A stretch of 54,250 bases of DNA from positions 6,664 to 60,913 of the forward strand of contig DBZY01000013.1 of the NCBI GenBank assembly GCA_002311835.1, in the 5' to 3' direction. A program made the position numbers and the translations under genes. The stretch is from Proteobacteria bacterium UBA1148. GTDB taxonomy: Bacteria > Pseudomonadota > Gammaproteobacteria > Steroidobacterales > Rariloculaceae. The notes beneath the pieces were generated by a model. That model saw only the letters and a list, made by a program, of their open reading frames with translations. It was not told the DNA's origin and did not search any database. The first letter of the stretch is position 1, and every line of letters begins with the position of its first letter. Of this stretch, positions 52,693-54,250 are shown in pieces.

Positions 52693-53085
52693 CTAACCAG
52701 GACCAACAGCCTCAACCGTTACCGAGTCTTCCAAAGCCTCATAGCGATGCTCAACATAGGCTGGAACAACAACCATATCTCCGGGCTCAAGGAGAAACTC
52801 ACGATCCCCACTGAATGCTCTTAATCTTCCCTCTAGCAGCATTACAATTAATTCGTTGGCATGGTTGTGGGCGATTGTCGAGGTACCCGCGGGCCATTCA
52901 ACCCTGATAGATCTAATAGTTGCCGCAGCAACCCGGCGAACAACACGACCATCTTCCGCATTTTGAGCGGAAATTCCGTCCCATGTATGGAAGGTCATCT
53001 CAGGCTCAGTGATCTGTTGTGAACTACTCAGTTGAGAAAACATAGCACCAATAAGTGCTACAACTGCAATGATAAGTCTGTTCAT
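52693..53085 (-). CDS. Secreted cupin-domain protein
   Basis: Small cupin of about 130 residues with a signal peptide (LIIAVVALIGAMFSQLSSSQQ). The beta-barrel shows HNHANELIVMLLEGRLRAF with two His and one Glu, then LLEPGDMVVVPAYVEHRYEAL with the third His, the usual metal set. ATG 53085 gives a normal signal peptide; a TTG at 53103 would add six residues. The function is unknown, and it stands alone between two divergent or unrelated genes. Confidence 0.82.
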   Translation of the reverse strand: MNRLIIAVVALIGAMFSQLSSSQQITEPEMTFHTWDGISAQNAEDGRVVRRVAAATIRSIRVEWPAGTSTIAHNHANELIVMLLEGRLRAFSGDREFLLEPGDMVVVPAYVEHRYEALEDSVTVEAVGPG

Positions 53086-53274
53086 AACGTTTAAGGACTC
53101 CAATCAGTCTTATGGAATATTGATTCTAGGGTTGCGACAAGGGGATTGGAACTCCAGACCGGTAAAACTGATACTTCATATACTCATTGATCCGACAATC
53201 CAGTTACGCACATATTATTCCGCGGTTATCCTTCTGGTAAGCTCGCGCCATCAGGTCAAATGGTTTATTCAATC

Positions 53275-54228
53275 ATGCTCACACGTCGTGACTGTTTTAA
53301 GTATGCTGCCACTGCCGGAGCAGCCATATCTCTCCCTGTGCAAAGGTTGCTCGGGCAAGTGAGTGCGCCGCTAATAACGCGAAAAATCCCGTCCTCCGGG
53401 GAAGATTTGCCCGTCATTGGACTCGGAGGTGCCGCCACCTTTGGTAGCCTCGCCCAGAGCGGTAACTTGAGCCCCCTGCGAGCGGTTTTGACGACCTTGC
53501 TCGACAATGGCGGCACGGTGTTCGATACGGCGGCGGCCTACGGGGCCTCCGAGGTGATCGCGGGGCGTCTGGCCCAGGAACTCGGAGTCGAGGCACAGCT
53601 TTTCTGGTCCACGAAGGTTAACTCAGCAAAACCAGAATGGGGACCATCTTATCCAGATGTCACCAGACAGCAGATCCAAGACTCCTTTGATCGCATCGGA
53701 AAATCCCCGATTGATCTCATGCAAATCCACAATCTAGGGGATATAAAAACACAACTACCGATGATCCAAGAGTTAAAAGAAGAAGGGCGCGTTCGATATA
53801 TCGGTATCACCTACGACACACCCGATCGCCATGATGAGCTCATACAAGCTATGCGTGATGAAACTTTAGATTTCATTGGCATTGATTATGCAGTGGATAA
53901 TACGGCAGCTGCAGAAACAATTTTGCCGCTAGCACAAGATCAAGGTATTGCTGTCATTATCTACCAACCATTCGGGCGAACAAGGCTATGGAGCCGCGTA
54001 GCTGGCCGCCAAGTGCCTGAATGGGCGCAAGAATTCGATGCCACCACGTGGGCTCAATTCTTCATCAAATATGTAATCGCGCACCCTGCGGTCACTGTAG
54101 TCACGCCTGCAACCAGCAAGCCTGCAAACGTTATCGATAACCTGGCTGGCGGCATGGGACGACTTCCGGATGAGCCTATGAGACATCGTATGGAAGAACT
54201 GGTCGCCGCACTACCCTCAGCGCGTTAA
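53275..54228 (+). CDS. Tat-type exported aldo/keto reductase
   Basis: Aldo/keto reductase of about 317 residues with a twin-arginine leader (LTRRDCFKYAATAGAAISLP), so it is probably folded in the cytoplasm and exported. Catalytic features are FDTAAAYG (Asp and Tyr), WSTKVN (Lys) and LMQIHNLGD (His). The C-terminus has VTPATSKPANVIDNL, an NAD(P)-site analogue. ATG 53275 gives the compact Tat signal; ATG 53260 would add five residues. Exported reductases of this type are common in Gram-negative genomes but poorly studied, as periplasmic nicotinamide cofactor is uncertain. Confidence 0.9.
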   Translation: MLTRRDCFKYAATAGAAISLPVQRLLGQVSAPLITRKIPSSGEDLPVIGLGGAATFGSLAQSGNLSPLRAVLTTLLDNGGTVFDTAAAYGASEVIAGRLAQELGVEAQLFWSTKVNSAKPEWGPSYPDVTRQQIQDSFDRIGKSPIDLMQIHNLGDIKTQLPMIQELKEEGRVRYIGITYDTPDRHDELIQAMRDETLDFIGIDYAVDNTAAAETILPLAQDQGIAVIIYQPFGRTRLWSRVAGRQVPEWAQEFDATTWAQFFIKYVIAHPAVTVVTPATSKPANVIDNLAGGMGRLPDEPMRHRMEELVAALPSAR

Positions 54229-54250
54229 ATTAGCTATAACACATTCTAGA

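Overview
The window carries about 50 protein genes and no recognised RNA gene, CRISPR array or insertion sequence. No taxonomic marker gene is present. Secreted proteins with Sec or Tat-like signals, lipoproteins with lipoboxes, a PQQ-type dehydrogenase, a tripartite tricarboxylate (TctABC) uptake system and DUF6152 proteins point to a Gram-negative, metabolically versatile heterotroph. An uncultured Pseudomonadota lineage is my best guess; other F420-making lineages (for example Tectomicrobia or SAR202 Chloroflexota) are not excluded.

Region 1 (about 2.4-26 kb) is an F420-centred island. All four core genes for the deazaflavin cofactor F420 are here: cofE and cofC (3465-4930, + strand), fbiC, the fused two-radical-SAM FO synthase (8441-10858, - strand), and cofD (22670-23698, + strand). 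cofD follows a clear F420-dependent glucose-6-phosphate dehydrogenase (fgd) and overlaps 6-phosphogluconolactonase (pgl). 6-phosphogluconate dehydrogenase (gnd) lies next to them on the other strand. The cell can therefore make F420 and reduce it with glucose 6-phosphate. A second luciferase-like, probably F420-dependent oxidoreductase is in the same operon.

The island is built as two divergent operons around a 156-bp gap at 17526-17681. The gap holds a palindrome and a longer inverted repeat that look like a GntR-family operator. Leftwards run hyuA-hyuB (hydantoinase/oxoprolinase type), an orphan pair of thiamine-diphosphate E1 subunits, an ABC ATPase, fbiC, a substrate-binding lipoprotein and a permease. 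Rightwards run an alpha/beta hydrolase, a cyclic amidohydrolase, the luciferase-like oxidoreductase, a GntR regulator, fgd, cofD and pgl. My inference is that this is an uptake and breakdown pathway for a cyclic amide or ureide-like compound with an F420-dependent redox step and its own cofactor supply. The substrate cannot be read from the sequence.

Region 2 (26-31 kb) holds an FMN reductase, a diheme cytochrome c operon with two paralogous secreted proteins and a DUF6152 protein, an ApbE flavin transferase and a glutathione S-transferase. Region 3 (31.4-40.2 kb) is an organic-acid module: a fused TctA-TctB permease, its TctC receptor, a 2-hydroxyacid dehydrogenase, a cupin, a creatininase-family protein and a Gfo/Idh/MocA oxidoreductase. 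Divergent from these are a GntR regulator and a two-subunit UxaA-type lyase that resembles altronate dehydratase or sulfolactate sulfo-lyase.

Region 4 (40.3-54.2 kb) is mixed: a pseudogene broken by several frameshifts, a small DUF6356 gene, a carboxymuconolactone-decarboxylase-like protein, a metallo-beta-lactamase-fold protein with two EF-hand loops, a dehydrogenase plus LigA/LigB-type dioxygenase operon, a fused CoA-transferase, another DUF6152 plus secreted-protein pair, an aldehyde dehydrogenase, a thiamine-diphosphate enzyme, a secreted cupin and a Tat-type aldo/keto reductase. Two gaps longer than 300 bp (47234-47593 and 49022-49434) hold little.
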